This document shows, in pieces, positions 1 through 6,403 of a stretch of 8,811 nucleotides of DNA. The translations under genes and the position numbers were made by a program. Origin of the DNA: Bacilli bacterium (GTDB taxonomy: Bacteria; Bacillota_I; Bacilli_A; RFN20; CAG-826); the NCBI GenBank assembly GCA_024693415.1, contig JAILKX010000110.1, forward strand, positions 1-8,811, read 5' to 3'. Position 1 is the first letter of the stretch; every line of letters begins with the position of its first letter. The notes below the pieces were generated by a model. That model made no database searches. It saw only the letters and a list, made by a program, of their open reading frames with translations, and was not told where the DNA came from.

Positions 1-2575
1 TTACGTCAACGGCGAGTTCGTCGGCTACTCCGAGAACCTCTACCTCGACTCGTTCTTCGACATCACTCCCTTCATCCATGAAGGCAAGAACAGGGTCGCG
101 GCGTTCGTGTTCCGCTACAGCACCGCCTCCTGGATGCTCGATCAGGACTTCTGGAGGATGCATGGCATCTTCCGCGACGTATCCTTGTTCGCGCTCCCGA
201 AGCAAAACGCGGTCGAGGACATCGAGATACTGACCGACATCAAGGACTTTGCGACCGGCGAGGCTGACCTCCACATCGCCCTCAAGGGGGATTTCGAGGA
301 TGGATTAGACTTCGATTATGTGATCGATCATCAGGGGAAGATGGACGCCACCGCGCTTACGGGCGGGCCAAGCGCCTCCATCCATTTCGAGGCGACGAAC
401 CTTTGGTCGGCGGAGATCCCGAACATCTACAAGCTGAAAGTCAAGGTCAGCAAAAGCAACAAAGAGATATGCACGGTAGCCACCGATTTCGGATTCCGCG
501 ACGTAAGGATTGAGAACAAGACCCTCCTCTTCAATGGCAAGAAGCTCTACATCAATGGGGCCAACCGCCACGAATGGAATATGGAAAGGGGCCGTGCCCT
601 GCTTCCTTCTGACGACGAGCAAGACGTCGAACTCCTCAAGAAGAACAACTTCAACGCGGTCCGCACCTGCCACTATCCCGATAACGACCGCCTATATGAT
701 TTAGCCGACAGGCGCGGGCTCTATATCCTCGATGAAGCGTGCCTTGAGACCCATGGCTCCTGGTTCCGCCCCGATGGCGCGCCTAGCCTCTACAAAGGCC
801 TCCCCTCCAATGACCCGGATCTCATCCCCTATTGCGTCGAGAAGGTGCGCCGCCTTTACGCCAGGGACAAGAACCACCCCTGCGTCTTCATGTGGTCGCT
901 CGGCAACGAATCCGGCAGCGGCAAGGCGTTTGAAGAGATGCACAAGGAACTCAAAAGGCTCAACCCGCGCAACATCGTCCATTATGAAGGCGTGGCCTGG
1001 GATACCCCTGACAAATGGTGGATCTCCGACGTCCTTTCCTATATGTACACCAACATGGACGACCTCAAGAAATTCGCGACGGTTGGCCGCGATGGCGAAG
1101 GCACTATCCGCGACGCCCGCCCCATCGTCTATTGCGAATACGCCCATGCGATGGGCAATTCCTGCGGCAACCTCGACGAATTCATCAAACTCAGGGAAGA
1201 GCTTCCCTTGTTCCAGGGCGGATTCGTCTGGGACTGGATCGACCAAGGGCTGCTCAAAGAAAAAGACGGCAAGAAGATGCTTTGCTATGGCGGCGATTGC
1301 GGTGACTATCCTAACGACGCCGACTTCAACTGCAACGGCGTGATCTTCGCCGACCGCTCCAAGGCCGACAAATCGCCGAAGCTCAAAGCCTTCAAGCATG
1401 CCTATCAGCCCTATGGGATCGAAATTAATAAGGAAGGTGTGAGGATTACCAACCGGAATCTCTTCGCCCGCTCCGACGACGAAACGCTGTTCATCTTCAT
1501 CCAAGAAAACGGCAAACTCAAAGCAAAACAGATGCATGTCCTCAATCTTTTGCCTGGCGACGCCCAATTCTATTCCTACGAAAAACCGATCAAGAGCGAG
1601 GGCGAGATTCTCGTCCAATGCCTCGTCATGAAGGCGAGCCGCGGGATCTCCTTCGAAGGAAAATTGCTGCAGCTAGGCCACGCGGAAGAACCCTCTAGGG
1701 AAGGCAAATGCACCTTCATCAAGGATAGCTCCGCGAGCTCAATCACCGCCGGGGACGCCTTCTATCTCTTCAACCGCCACACCGGGGCCATCACATCCAT
1801 CGAATGCGGGCGCGACAAATACCTCGCCGCCCCGATAAGCCCCACCATCTTCCGCCCCGAGACGAGCAATGACCGCGGGAACGGGTTCCTTAGGCGGAAC
1901 CAAGCCCTCACCGGGCTCACCTTAACGGCCGTTCCAACCTGGGACCAAATAACCGCGGAAAAGGAAATGGCGAAGGACGTACCATCATTTGAAGGCGGAT
2001 TCGCCCTTGGTAATAGCCGTATCGATATGAAGCGGACCGTCTATCCCGACGGCACGATGAAGATCACCTTGTCCACCGACGGCATCAAGGAAGTGCAAGA
2101 GCTCGCCTGCTTCGGCTTGACCTTCAAGCTTCCTAGAGGCTTCAAGAACTTCATCTACTGGGGCAAAGGGCCGCAGGAAAGCTATCCAGACCGCAAAGAC
2201 GGCCTAGTCTCCGGCGAGCATCAGTCGAACGTCGACGAGGAATACACCGACTACATCAGGCCGCAGGAATGCGGAAACCACGAAGACGTGAGGTGCCTCT
2301 CCATCGAAGGCGAGGAATCCTGCCTCGAATTCTGGGCCGATGACACCCTGCTCAAATTCAAATATCTGCCGTGGAGCGACTTCGAGATCCAGAACGCCGA
2401 ACACCGCGAAGAGCTGCCCATCCCGCACCATAACTACCTCACGATAGCCGGCTTCACCCGCGGCGTCGGAGGCGACGATTCCTGGGGCGCACCCGTCCAT
2501 AATCAATACACGCTCCCCGCGAATCGCCATTATGAATTCAGCTTCTACATTAGACCCAAGAAGAAAGGACAATGA
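1..2575 (+). CDS. lacZ: LacZ-type beta-galactosidase (GH2), N-terminus outside window
   Basis: Hydrolyses terminal beta-galactosides, probably in the cytoplasm; the N-terminus is not visible, so a signal peptide cannot be excluded. The frame is open from base 2 (reading YVNGEFVGYSEN), so the gene starts upstream of the window; 857 residues are visible and about 150-165 are missing compared with E. coli LacZ (1023 aa). In visible numbering: sugar-binding domain to about 70, Ig-like domain about 75-180, TIM barrel about 180-470, a linking Ig-like domain, then the beta-galactosidase small-chain domain about 600-855 with GVGGDDSWGAPV. Catalytic residues are intact: acid/base Glu303 in WSLGNESGSG, nucleophile Glu379 in CEYAHAMGNS, metal ligands Glu249 and His251 in LETHG, and Asp49 in LDQDFWRM (E. 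coli Asp201). Its TGA overlaps an ATG of the phosphatase frame, so the two are almost certainly one operon. The promoter lies outside the window. Galactosidase class is firm; the exact natural substrate is not. Confidence 0.96.
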   Translation, partial: YVNGEFVGYSENLYLDSFFDITPFIHEGKNRVAAFVFRYSTASWMLDQDFWRMHGIFRDVSLFALPKQNAVEDIEILTDIKDFATGEADLHIALKGDFEDGLDFDYVIDHQGKMDATALTGGPSASIHFEATNLWSAEIPNIYKLKVKVSKSNKEICTVATDFGFRDVRIENKTLLFNGKKLYINGANRHEWNMERGRALLPSDDEQDVELLKKNNFNAVRTCHYPDNDRLYDLADRRGLYILDEACLETHGSWFRPDGAPSLYKGLPSNDPDLIPYCVEKVRRLYARDKNHPCVFMWSLGNESGSGKAFEEMHKELKRLNPRNIVHYEGVAWDTPDKWWISDVLSYMYTNMDDLKKFATVGRDGEGTIRDARPIVYCEYAHAMGNSCGNLDEFIKLREELPLFQGGFVWDWIDQGLLKEKDGKKMLCYGGDCGDYPNDADFNCNGVIFADRSKADKSPKLKAFKHAYQPYGIEINKEGVRITNRNLFARSDDETLFIFIQENGKLKAKQMHVLNLLPGDAQFYSYEKPIKSEGEILVQCLVMKASRGISFEGKLLQLGHAEEPSREGKCTFIKDSSASSITAGDAFYLFNRHTGAITSIECGRDKYLAAPISPTIFRPETSNDRGNGFLRRNQALTGLTLTAVPTWDQITAEKEMAKDVPSFEGGFALGNSRIDMKRTVYPDGTMKITLSTDGIKEVQELACFGLTFKLPRGFKNFIYWGKGPQESYPDRKDGLVSGEHQSNVDEEYTDYIRPQECGNHEDVRCLSIEGEESCLEFWADDTLLKFKYLPWSDFEIQNAEHREELPIPHHNYLTIAGFTRGVGGDDSWGAPVHNQYTLPANRHYEFSFYIRPKKKGQ
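2564..2569 (+). promoter_or_regulatory. Ribosome binding site deciding the phosphatase start
   Basis: AAAGGA lies inside the last codons of lacZ. Two in-frame ATGs follow. The one at 2572 overlaps the lacZ stop as ATGA but is only 2 bases from this site, which is too close. The one at 2578 is 8 bases away, a normal spacing, and gives a cleaner signal peptide beginning MKKPFF. The downstream start is therefore preferred. Confidence 0.6.
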
Positions 2576-2577
2576 TT

Positions 2578-3702
2578 ATGAAGAAACCGTTTTTCCTCGC
2601 TAACGCCCTCCTCCTCTCCCTTTGCGCCGTCGGCTGCAGCGGCCCAGAAGTCCCTGACGATGCGCCACAATCCGTAGAGCTCGAATCGCCTAGCGTCGCC
2701 AAGCGCATTGGCGGCAGGGTCGCCGAGGCCGACGTCACCGTCCCCTGGAACGACGCCCACACCCCGGCGCAATATGCCTATCTTATGGGCGACTACGACA
2801 AAATCGACCACCTCGCCCTCGGGAACGAATACCTTTCGACCCCCAAAGGCATCACGTTGACCTTCCAGCACGGCGAAAAGACCGCCCTCGAATTATCCAA
2901 GTATTCCGACTTCTCGGAATCCAAGGTCTATGAGAAAACCCTAAGCGGCGAATTCCAGGTCTATAACCTGGAAATCGGGACCGACTATTACTATCGCCCC
3001 TACAAACATAGCTACCCCGTGTATCACTTTTCGACCGCTGACCTCGGTCCGAGGAACCTCAAGATGGACGGCGTCGACAACGTCCGCGACTTAGGCGGAT
3101 ACGTGACGACGAGCGGCAAGCGCATCAAGCAAGGCCTCTATTATCGGGGCGGGCAATGGAACACCGGCAAGATCGATCGCCTCGAATGGTGCATCACCGA
3201 CGAAGGCAAAAGCCTCGTGAAGGAACTCGGCATCAAGACCGAAATCGACCTCCGCATGGAGGGGAATGAGATGTCGAGGACCGCAGAGGACGCGATCGAA
3301 GGCGTCACCCCGATCCTCATCCCGATCGACTACAACAACGCCGGCTGGTACATGGATAAGCGCAAAGACGAATTGCTCAAGGTCTTCGAGGCCCTCACGA
3401 ACCTCGATAACTATCCCCTTTACCTCCACTGCCGCATCGGAACCGATAGGACCGGCATCTCCTCCTTCCTATTAGGCGCATTGCTTGGCATGCAGGAAGA
3501 GGACCTCTACCGCGACTATATGTTCTCCAATTTCGGCAAGATCAGCGGTTCGCGCGAATCCACGACGATCCTCCGCTACATCAACTACCTCAAAAACAAC
3601 TTCGAGGCGGACACGCTGGAGCAATCCGCCTACCTGTATCTCACGGATTTGGGGATCGCCGCCGAAAAACTCGACGCCCTCAAGGCGAAGTTCCTCGCCT
3701 AA
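2578..3702 (+). CDS. Lipoprotein tyrosine-phosphatase-like enzyme (Y_phosphatase3 type)
   Basis: A predicted secreted, lipid-anchored phosphatase of 374 aa. Residues 1-20 form a type II signal peptide: KK, a hydrophobic stretch, then CAVGC with Cys20 as the likely lipidated residue. Residues about 25-160 look like a small beta-sandwich (FN3-like, ending GTDYYYRPY). The catalytic domain follows, with NVRDLGGY and YYRGGQ typical of the Y_phosphatase3 family, then the P-loop HCRIGTDRTG, a CX5R motif with nucleophile Cys285 and Arg291. Family members act on phosphotyrosine and some on phosphoinositides; Listeria LipA has a P-loop Lys where this protein has Thr, so phosphoinositide use is less certain. 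Substrate cannot be read from sequence. It is coupled to lacZ (an alternative ATG at 2572 overlaps the lacZ TGA). No obvious rightward terminator follows directly; the transcript may end at the structures near 3910-3985. Confidence 0.85.
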   Translation: MKKPFFLANALLLSLCAVGCSGPEVPDDAPQSVELESPSVAKRIGGRVAEADVTVPWNDAHTPAQYAYLMGDYDKIDHLALGNEYLSTPKGITLTFQHGEKTALELSKYSDFSESKVYEKTLSGEFQVYNLEIGTDYYYRPYKHSYPVYHFSTADLGPRNLKMDGVDNVRDLGGYVTTSGKRIKQGLYYRGGQWNTGKIDRLEWCITDEGKSLVKELGIKTEIDLRMEGNEMSRTAEDAIEGVTPILIPIDYNNAGWYMDKRKDELLKVFEALTNLDNYPLYLHCRIGTDRTGISSFLLGALLGMQEEDLYRDYMFSNFGKISGSRESTTILRYINYLKNNFEADTLEQSAYLYLTDLGIAAEKLDALKAKFLA

Positions 3703-3734
3703 AGCAAACCCAGACGGATCTTCTTATAGACTTC

Positions 3735-3908
3735 CTAGTCGCTCATCGCGGGCCCTTCCTTTTCCTGCGCGATCTCGATGAGCCGCTCGACGCAGTATTC
3801 GGGCGCGAACGTATGGAAGGAATCGTAGAGGGGCAACAGCTCCTCGAACTTCATCTTCTTATAAACGTATGAGGAAGGCCGGCGCGAAATGATGGCATAG
3901 GCGCGGTC
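3735..3908 (-). pseudogene. Possible 3' remnant of an unrecognised gene
   Basis: On the minus strand this stretch reads DRAYAIISRRPSSYVYKK, then MKFEELLPLYDSF and so on to EKEGPAMSD and a TAG stop. Codons are protein-like and resemble the neighbours in their C/G-ending bias. No convincing start or ribosome site is seen; the only internal ATG (3852-3854) would give 39 residues behind a weak AAGAAG. Past the TAG, the same frame continues for 11 codons (EVYKKIRLGLL) to a second stop at 3699-3701, and the VYKK motif recurs exactly 45 codons after its first copy. I do not recognise the family. It may be the tail of a decayed gene, a small gene, or chance. Confidence 0.3.
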
Positions 3909-3935
3909 ACCCCGACAGCTGCTTTGCAGCTCGGG
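3909..3935. repeat. Bulged hairpin element, copy 1
   Basis: The + strand reads ACCCCGACAGCT, then GCTTTGC, then AGCTCGGG. It folds as CCCG/CGGG outer stem (3911-3914 with 3932-3935), an unpaired AC on the left (3915-3916), an AGCTGC/GCAGCT inner stem and a TTT loop. The same outer stem, bulge and AGCT/AGCT pairs recur at 8500-8530 with a different inner stem. No T-tract follows on either strand, so it is not a classic terminator. It lies 17 bases beyond the A-tract of the symporter terminator. Confidence 0.7.
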
Positions 3936-3952
3936 CGACGCCCAGGGCAAGC

Positions 3953-3981
3953 AAAAACCCCTACGCAGAGGCAGGGGTTCT
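3953..3981 (-). terminator. Rho-independent terminator of the symporter gene
   Basis: Read on the minus strand: AACCCCT pairs with AGGGGTT (7 bp), extended inward by a G-U and a C-G pair around a 6-base loop, and followed by a run of T (TTTTTGC). It lies about 20 bases past the symporter stop codon. In the + direction the stem is followed by a weaker TTCTT, so it might also stop transcripts from the lacZ-phosphatase operon. Confidence 0.88.
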
Positions 3982-4002
3982 TGATGATGTTGAGGTTGGA
4001 TA

Positions 4003-6114
4003 TTAGGCGAAGAGCTTGTGGCCTTCTTCGACCATCTTGGCGTGGGCTTCGGCAAGGGCTTTGGCTTCTTCTTCGGCCTTGGCTTCCTTGGCGGCTTTCG
4101 CTTCTTCTTCGGCCTTCTTCTGCTCGGGGGTCAAAGCGGCGACGCGGGCGGCTTCTTTCTCCTCGGCAGCTTTCCTCTTCTCTTCGTTGGCCTTGTCCTT
4201 CTCAGCCTTCTTGGCGGCGGCGGCTTCTGCCTTCGCCTTCTCGTCGGCTTCGAACTTCGCGATCGCCTCTTCGGCGTTCGCGCCGGACTTCTCGCACTTG
4301 GCGCGGATCTCTTCGATCGTCGCTTCGTGGGCTTCTTCTTCGGCCTTCTTCTGCTCGAGCTCTAGGCGAACAGCGGCAGGGACGTACTCGACGCCGGCGG
4401 CTTCCGCTTCCTTCTTGGCAGCGGCTTCGATGGCGGCGTGGTCGAGGTCGGAGAACTTCTCGACGTTCATGAAGTTCAGGATGAGGAAGATGATGAAGTA
4501 GCAGACCATCTCACCGCCGAAGAAGATGGAGGTCATGGCGACTTTGTGGCCGAACGAGCCAGCTTCGAACATGCCGTTGATGGCGAGGATGATGGCGTTG
4601 GAGATGCCGGTCATGGCGATCATGATCGAGCCGTAGACGGACATGGTGAAGCCATCGGTGCGGATGCCGTAGACGGCTTCCTGATGGTCGAGCATGTCGG
4701 ACATAAGGGCGACGGAGACGTACATCGCGGGGACCGTGCCGATCGCTTTGGCGCAGAAGCCGACGACCGAGAGGGTGGAGATGACGCCGACGTCGGTGGC
4801 GTTGATGAATAGCGGGATCCAGCCGATGAAGCCGAGGATGACGGCGAGGGCGGCGCCCCACTTGATGGTGTTGGCCTTGCCGAACTTATGGGCAAGCGGC
4901 CAGACGACGACCATGCCGAGGGCGGTCGGGATGGCGCCTAAGGTACCGATTAAGGATGAGACGGAAGTTCCGCCGGTCCAGGCCTGGGAGTACCAGTTCT
5001 GGCCGTTGTTCTTGAGCATGCCGCCCAACTGGTAGAGGAAGAAGAATCCGATGATGATCCACCAATACTTGTCCTTGAGGCAGACCTTGATCTGGTCGCC
5101 CATCTTGACTTTCTTGACGGGGGCGGCGGGCTTTTCGGAAGCGGCGCCGGCTTCTTCGGCGGCGAACTTCTCTTCGGTGATGCGCTCACGGGTGAACATG
5201 AACTCAAGGGCGACGCCGATGACGAGGGCGACGACCAAGACGATCATGATGATGAACCAACGGCTGCTCGCATCGGCGCGGGCGGAGAGGAGGCTCATCG
5301 AGGGGTCGGAGAACCAGGAGTTCGCGACCTTGCTCGCGGCGTCGGAGAGCTGTTCGGAGGTTGCTTCGGAGAGTTTGGCGGTGAACTGCTCGGCAGTCCA
5401 GCCGGTGGTGTCGAGGGTACTCCAGATCTTCTTGACGAGATCGGCGGCCTTCGGCTCGGGATTTGCGATGATTTCGGATGCGACGTTCAATTTGGTCGGG
5501 AGCAAGCCTAGGAGGTCGGCGAGCAATCCGCCAGCCATGCCGGCGACGCCAGCGGCGCCGACTTGGCCTGCCATGGTGAGGGTTCCGAGGAGCGAACGCT
5601 GGGTGGCGTTGCGGGTCGAGAGGTTGACCATGGCGCTGTGGGAGGTGTAGTACATCGGCCAGGCGAATGCATAGAAGAGGTTGTAGCCGATCGCGACCAC
5701 GATGAGGGTCCAGATCGTAACGGTCTCGTTGAATGCGCCGGCGGCGTTGTAGGGGTTCGGAGCCATGAACAAGGCGATGATGGCCACGACGAGCAGAGGG
5801 ACGGATAGAACGAGCAGCGGACGGGCTTTGCCGGCTTTGCGCGGCTTGCCTTCCATCAGTTTCCCGACAAGCAGGTTGCCGATGATGATGAAGATGGAAG
5901 AGATAAGCGGCAATAGCCAAGTGAATGCGTTGGCCCATTCACCGATGCCTAGGACGTTGACCCAATACTGAGCCAAGAAGACGTTGATGATTCCGTTGGG
6001 AATCAAAGCGAAGAACGGCCCTCCTAAGTAGCCGAGCATCGCTTCTGGGAAGAATTTGACGTTCGCGGACTTAATCCGGCTCGCCATAATTCCACCAGGC
6101 GCTTTTTTTGCCAT
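4003..6114 (-). CDS. GPH-family (MelB-like) sugar symporter with long charged tail
   Basis: A 703-aa inner-membrane transporter, much longer than MelB (about 470 aa). Residues 20-550 hold about twelve hydrophobic segments. Family marks are GKARPLLV at 95-102 (MelB GKFKPWI) and YGIRTDGFTMSVYG at 482-495 (MelB-type G-R-x-E-G segment). It should import a glycoside with a cation, but the MelB cation-site Asp55 and Asp59 align without gaps to Ile76 and Asn80. About 80 polar residues (205-285) are inserted in a predicted external loop. Residues 551-703 form an Ala/Lys/Glu-rich, probably helical or coiled-coil cytoplasmic tail. Start: ATG at 6112-6114 has AAGGAG 8 bases upstream; a second in-frame ATG (Met10) has only a weak GGTGG. 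It is divergent from the second GH2 gene and ends in its own terminator. The substrate is inferred from context only. Confidence 0.88.
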   Translation of the reverse strand: MAKKAPGGIMASRIKSANVKFFPEAMLGYLGGPFFALIPNGIINVFLAQYWVNVLGIGEWANAFTWLLPLISSIFIIIGNLLVGKLMEGKPRKAGKARPLLVLSVPLLVVAIIALFMAPNPYNAAGAFNETVTIWTLIVVAIGYNLFYAFAWPMYYTSHSAMVNLSTRNATQRSLLGTLTMAGQVGAAGVAGMAGGLLADLLGLLPTKLNVASEIIANPEPKAADLVKKIWSTLDTTGWTAEQFTAKLSEATSEQLSDAASKVANSWFSDPSMSLLSARADASSRWFIIMIVLVVALVIGVALEFMFTRERITEEKFAAEEAGAASEKPAAPVKKVKMGDQIKVCLKDKYWWIIIGFFFLYQLGGMLKNNGQNWYSQAWTGGTSVSSLIGTLGAIPTALGMVVVWPLAHKFGKANTIKWGAALAVILGFIGWIPLFINATDVGVISTLSVVGFCAKAIGTVPAMYVSVALMSDMLDHQEAVYGIRTDGFTMSVYGSIMIAMTGISNAIILAINGMFEAGSFGHKVAMTSIFFGGEMVCYFIIFLILNFMNVEKFSDLDHAAIEAAAKKEAEAAGVEYVPAAVRLELEQKKAEEEAHEATIEEIRAKCEKSGANAEEAIAKFEADEKAKAEAAAAKKAEKDKANEEKRKAAEEKEAARVAALTPEQKKAEEEAKAAKEAKAEEEAKALAEAHAKMVEEGHKLFA
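4100..4126 (-). repeat. 27-bp direct repeat in symporter tail, copy A
   Basis: An exact 27-base copy of 4331-4357, encoding EQKKAEEEA (residues 664-672). The copies are 231 bases (77 codons) apart and in the same frame. A shorter related stretch coding AKAEEEA lies at 4064-4080. Confidence 0.85.
4331..4357 (-). repeat. 27-bp direct repeat in symporter tail, copy B
   Basis: An exact match to 4100-4126, coding EQKKAEEEA at residues 587-595. Identity at every third codon position points to recent duplication or gene conversion rather than only shared amino acid composition. Confidence 0.85.
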
Positions 6115-6122
6115 AATTAGTG

Positions 6123-6128
6123 CTCCTT
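6123..6128 (-). promoter_or_regulatory. Ribosome binding site of the symporter gene
   Basis: AAGGAG on the minus strand, 8 bases before the ATG at 6112-6114. It favours this start over the in-frame ATG at 6085-6087. Confidence 0.8.
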
Positions 6129-6143
6129 ATGTGCGTTAAAAAA

Positions 6144-6172
6144 ATGATATTCCAAACAGTATGCGGTTTCAA
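6144..6172 (-). promoter_or_regulatory. SigA-type promoter for the symporter gene
   Basis: On the minus strand, TTGAAA (6167-6172, 5 of 6 to consensus), a 17-base spacer, then TATCAT (6144-6149, 5 of 6). Transcription should begin near 6137, giving a leader of about 23 bases that carries the ribosome site. The -35 box overlaps a cre-like site. Confidence 0.68.
6158..6171 (-). promoter_or_regulatory. cre-like operator over the symporter -35 box
   Basis: TGAAACCGCATACT on the minus strand matches the CcpA site pattern TGNAANCGNWWNCA at all but the last base (two mismatches to the stricter TGWAANCGNTNWCA). Lying over the -35 box, it would suit repression by CcpA or another LacI-family protein. 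No such regulator is in the window. Confidence 0.4.
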
Positions 6173-6218
6173 AGCGATATCTTAATTTGCGCGATTTTTT
6201 GCGTGAATTACAAATCTT

Positions 6219-6228
6219 AACGCGCGTT
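6219..6228. promoter_or_regulatory. CG-centred palindrome in the divergent control region
   Basis: AACGCGCGTT is a perfect 10-bp palindrome in otherwise AT-rich DNA between the two divergent promoters. LacI-family operators often have a central CG, so it could be an operator, but the arms are short. Confidence 0.25.
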
Positions 6229-6270
6229 TATGCAATGGTACACACGCATCCGCGCACCCTTATTATTTCT

Positions 6271-6282
6271 AAAGGGGTTTCA
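6271..6282 (+). repeat. 12-bp direct repeat AAAGGGGTTTCA, copy 1
   Basis: Identical to 6363-6374, with starts 92 bases apart. It contains GGTTTCA (TGAAACC on the other strand), which also occurs at 6165-6171 in the cre-like site. It may be an operator or half-site of a local regulator. Confidence 0.5.
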
Positions 6283-6328
6283 TGCAAATTAAAAATGCAA
6301 TATAAATTTCGAAAAGTTGCAATTCCTA

Positions 6329-6357
6329 TTTACACTTTTTCTCGGTAGCCTTATTGT
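6329..6357 (+). promoter_or_regulatory. Candidate promoter for the second GH2 gene
   Basis: TTTACA (6329-6334, 5 of 6), a 17-base spacer and TATTGT (6352-6357, 4 of 6). Transcription would start near 6364, at the second AAAGGGGTTTCA copy. The -10 match is modest; TATAAA at 6301-6306 is an alternative -10 but has a poor -35. Confidence 0.45.
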
Positions 6358-6362
6358 TGAAG

Positions 6363-6374
6363 AAAGGGGTTTCA
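6363..6374 (+). repeat. 12-bp direct repeat AAAGGGGTTTCA, copy 2
   Basis: Identical to 6271-6282. It covers the expected transcription start of the second GH2 gene and supplies the left arm of the leader hairpin, so a bound protein here could block initiation. Confidence 0.5.
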
Positions 6375-6381
6375 AAAACCC
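6367..6381 (+). promoter_or_regulatory. Leader hairpin or operator GGGTTT-CAA-AAACCC
   Basis: A perfect 6-bp inverted repeat with a 3-base loop, 8 bases before the ribosome site of the second GH2 gene. In RNA it would be a small hairpin close to the 5' end, which could stabilise the message; in DNA it could be an operator. It is not followed by a T-tract, so it is not a terminator. Confidence 0.4.
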
Positions 6382-6389
6382 AAAAACAC

Positions 6390-6396
6390 AAGGAGA
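6390..6396 (+). promoter_or_regulatory. Ribosome binding site of the second GH2 gene
   Basis: AAGGAGA lies 7 bases before the ATG at 6404. The frame is open further upstream, back to a TTG at 6317, but this site and the GH2 domain start show that 6404 is the real start. Confidence 0.85.
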
Positions 6397-6403
6397 CCAA
6401 CCC

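Noticed and set aside
701..1618. 305-codon open frame on the minus strand opposite lacZ
   Set aside because: Same codon-bias effect; low-complexity Val/Ala/Glu/Asp-rich translation inside a gene with intact GH2 catalytic motifs.
3911..3935. Hairpin as a terminator for the lacZ-phosphatase operon
   Set aside because: No T-run follows on the + strand. The second copy at 8502-8530 lies beyond a gene that already has its own strong terminator, so this is not its main role.
3924..4861. Several open frames on both strands over the symporter tail, rich in Arg/Ser/Leu or Phe/Gly
   Set aside because: They are shadows of the repetitive Ala/Lys/Glu codons of the tail and show no start signals.
6317..6403. 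Earlier start (TTG at 6317) for the second GH2 gene
   Set aside because: The added residues do not resemble a GH2 N-terminus or a signal peptide, they cover the candidate promoter, and the ATG at 6404 has a well-spaced AAGGAGA.
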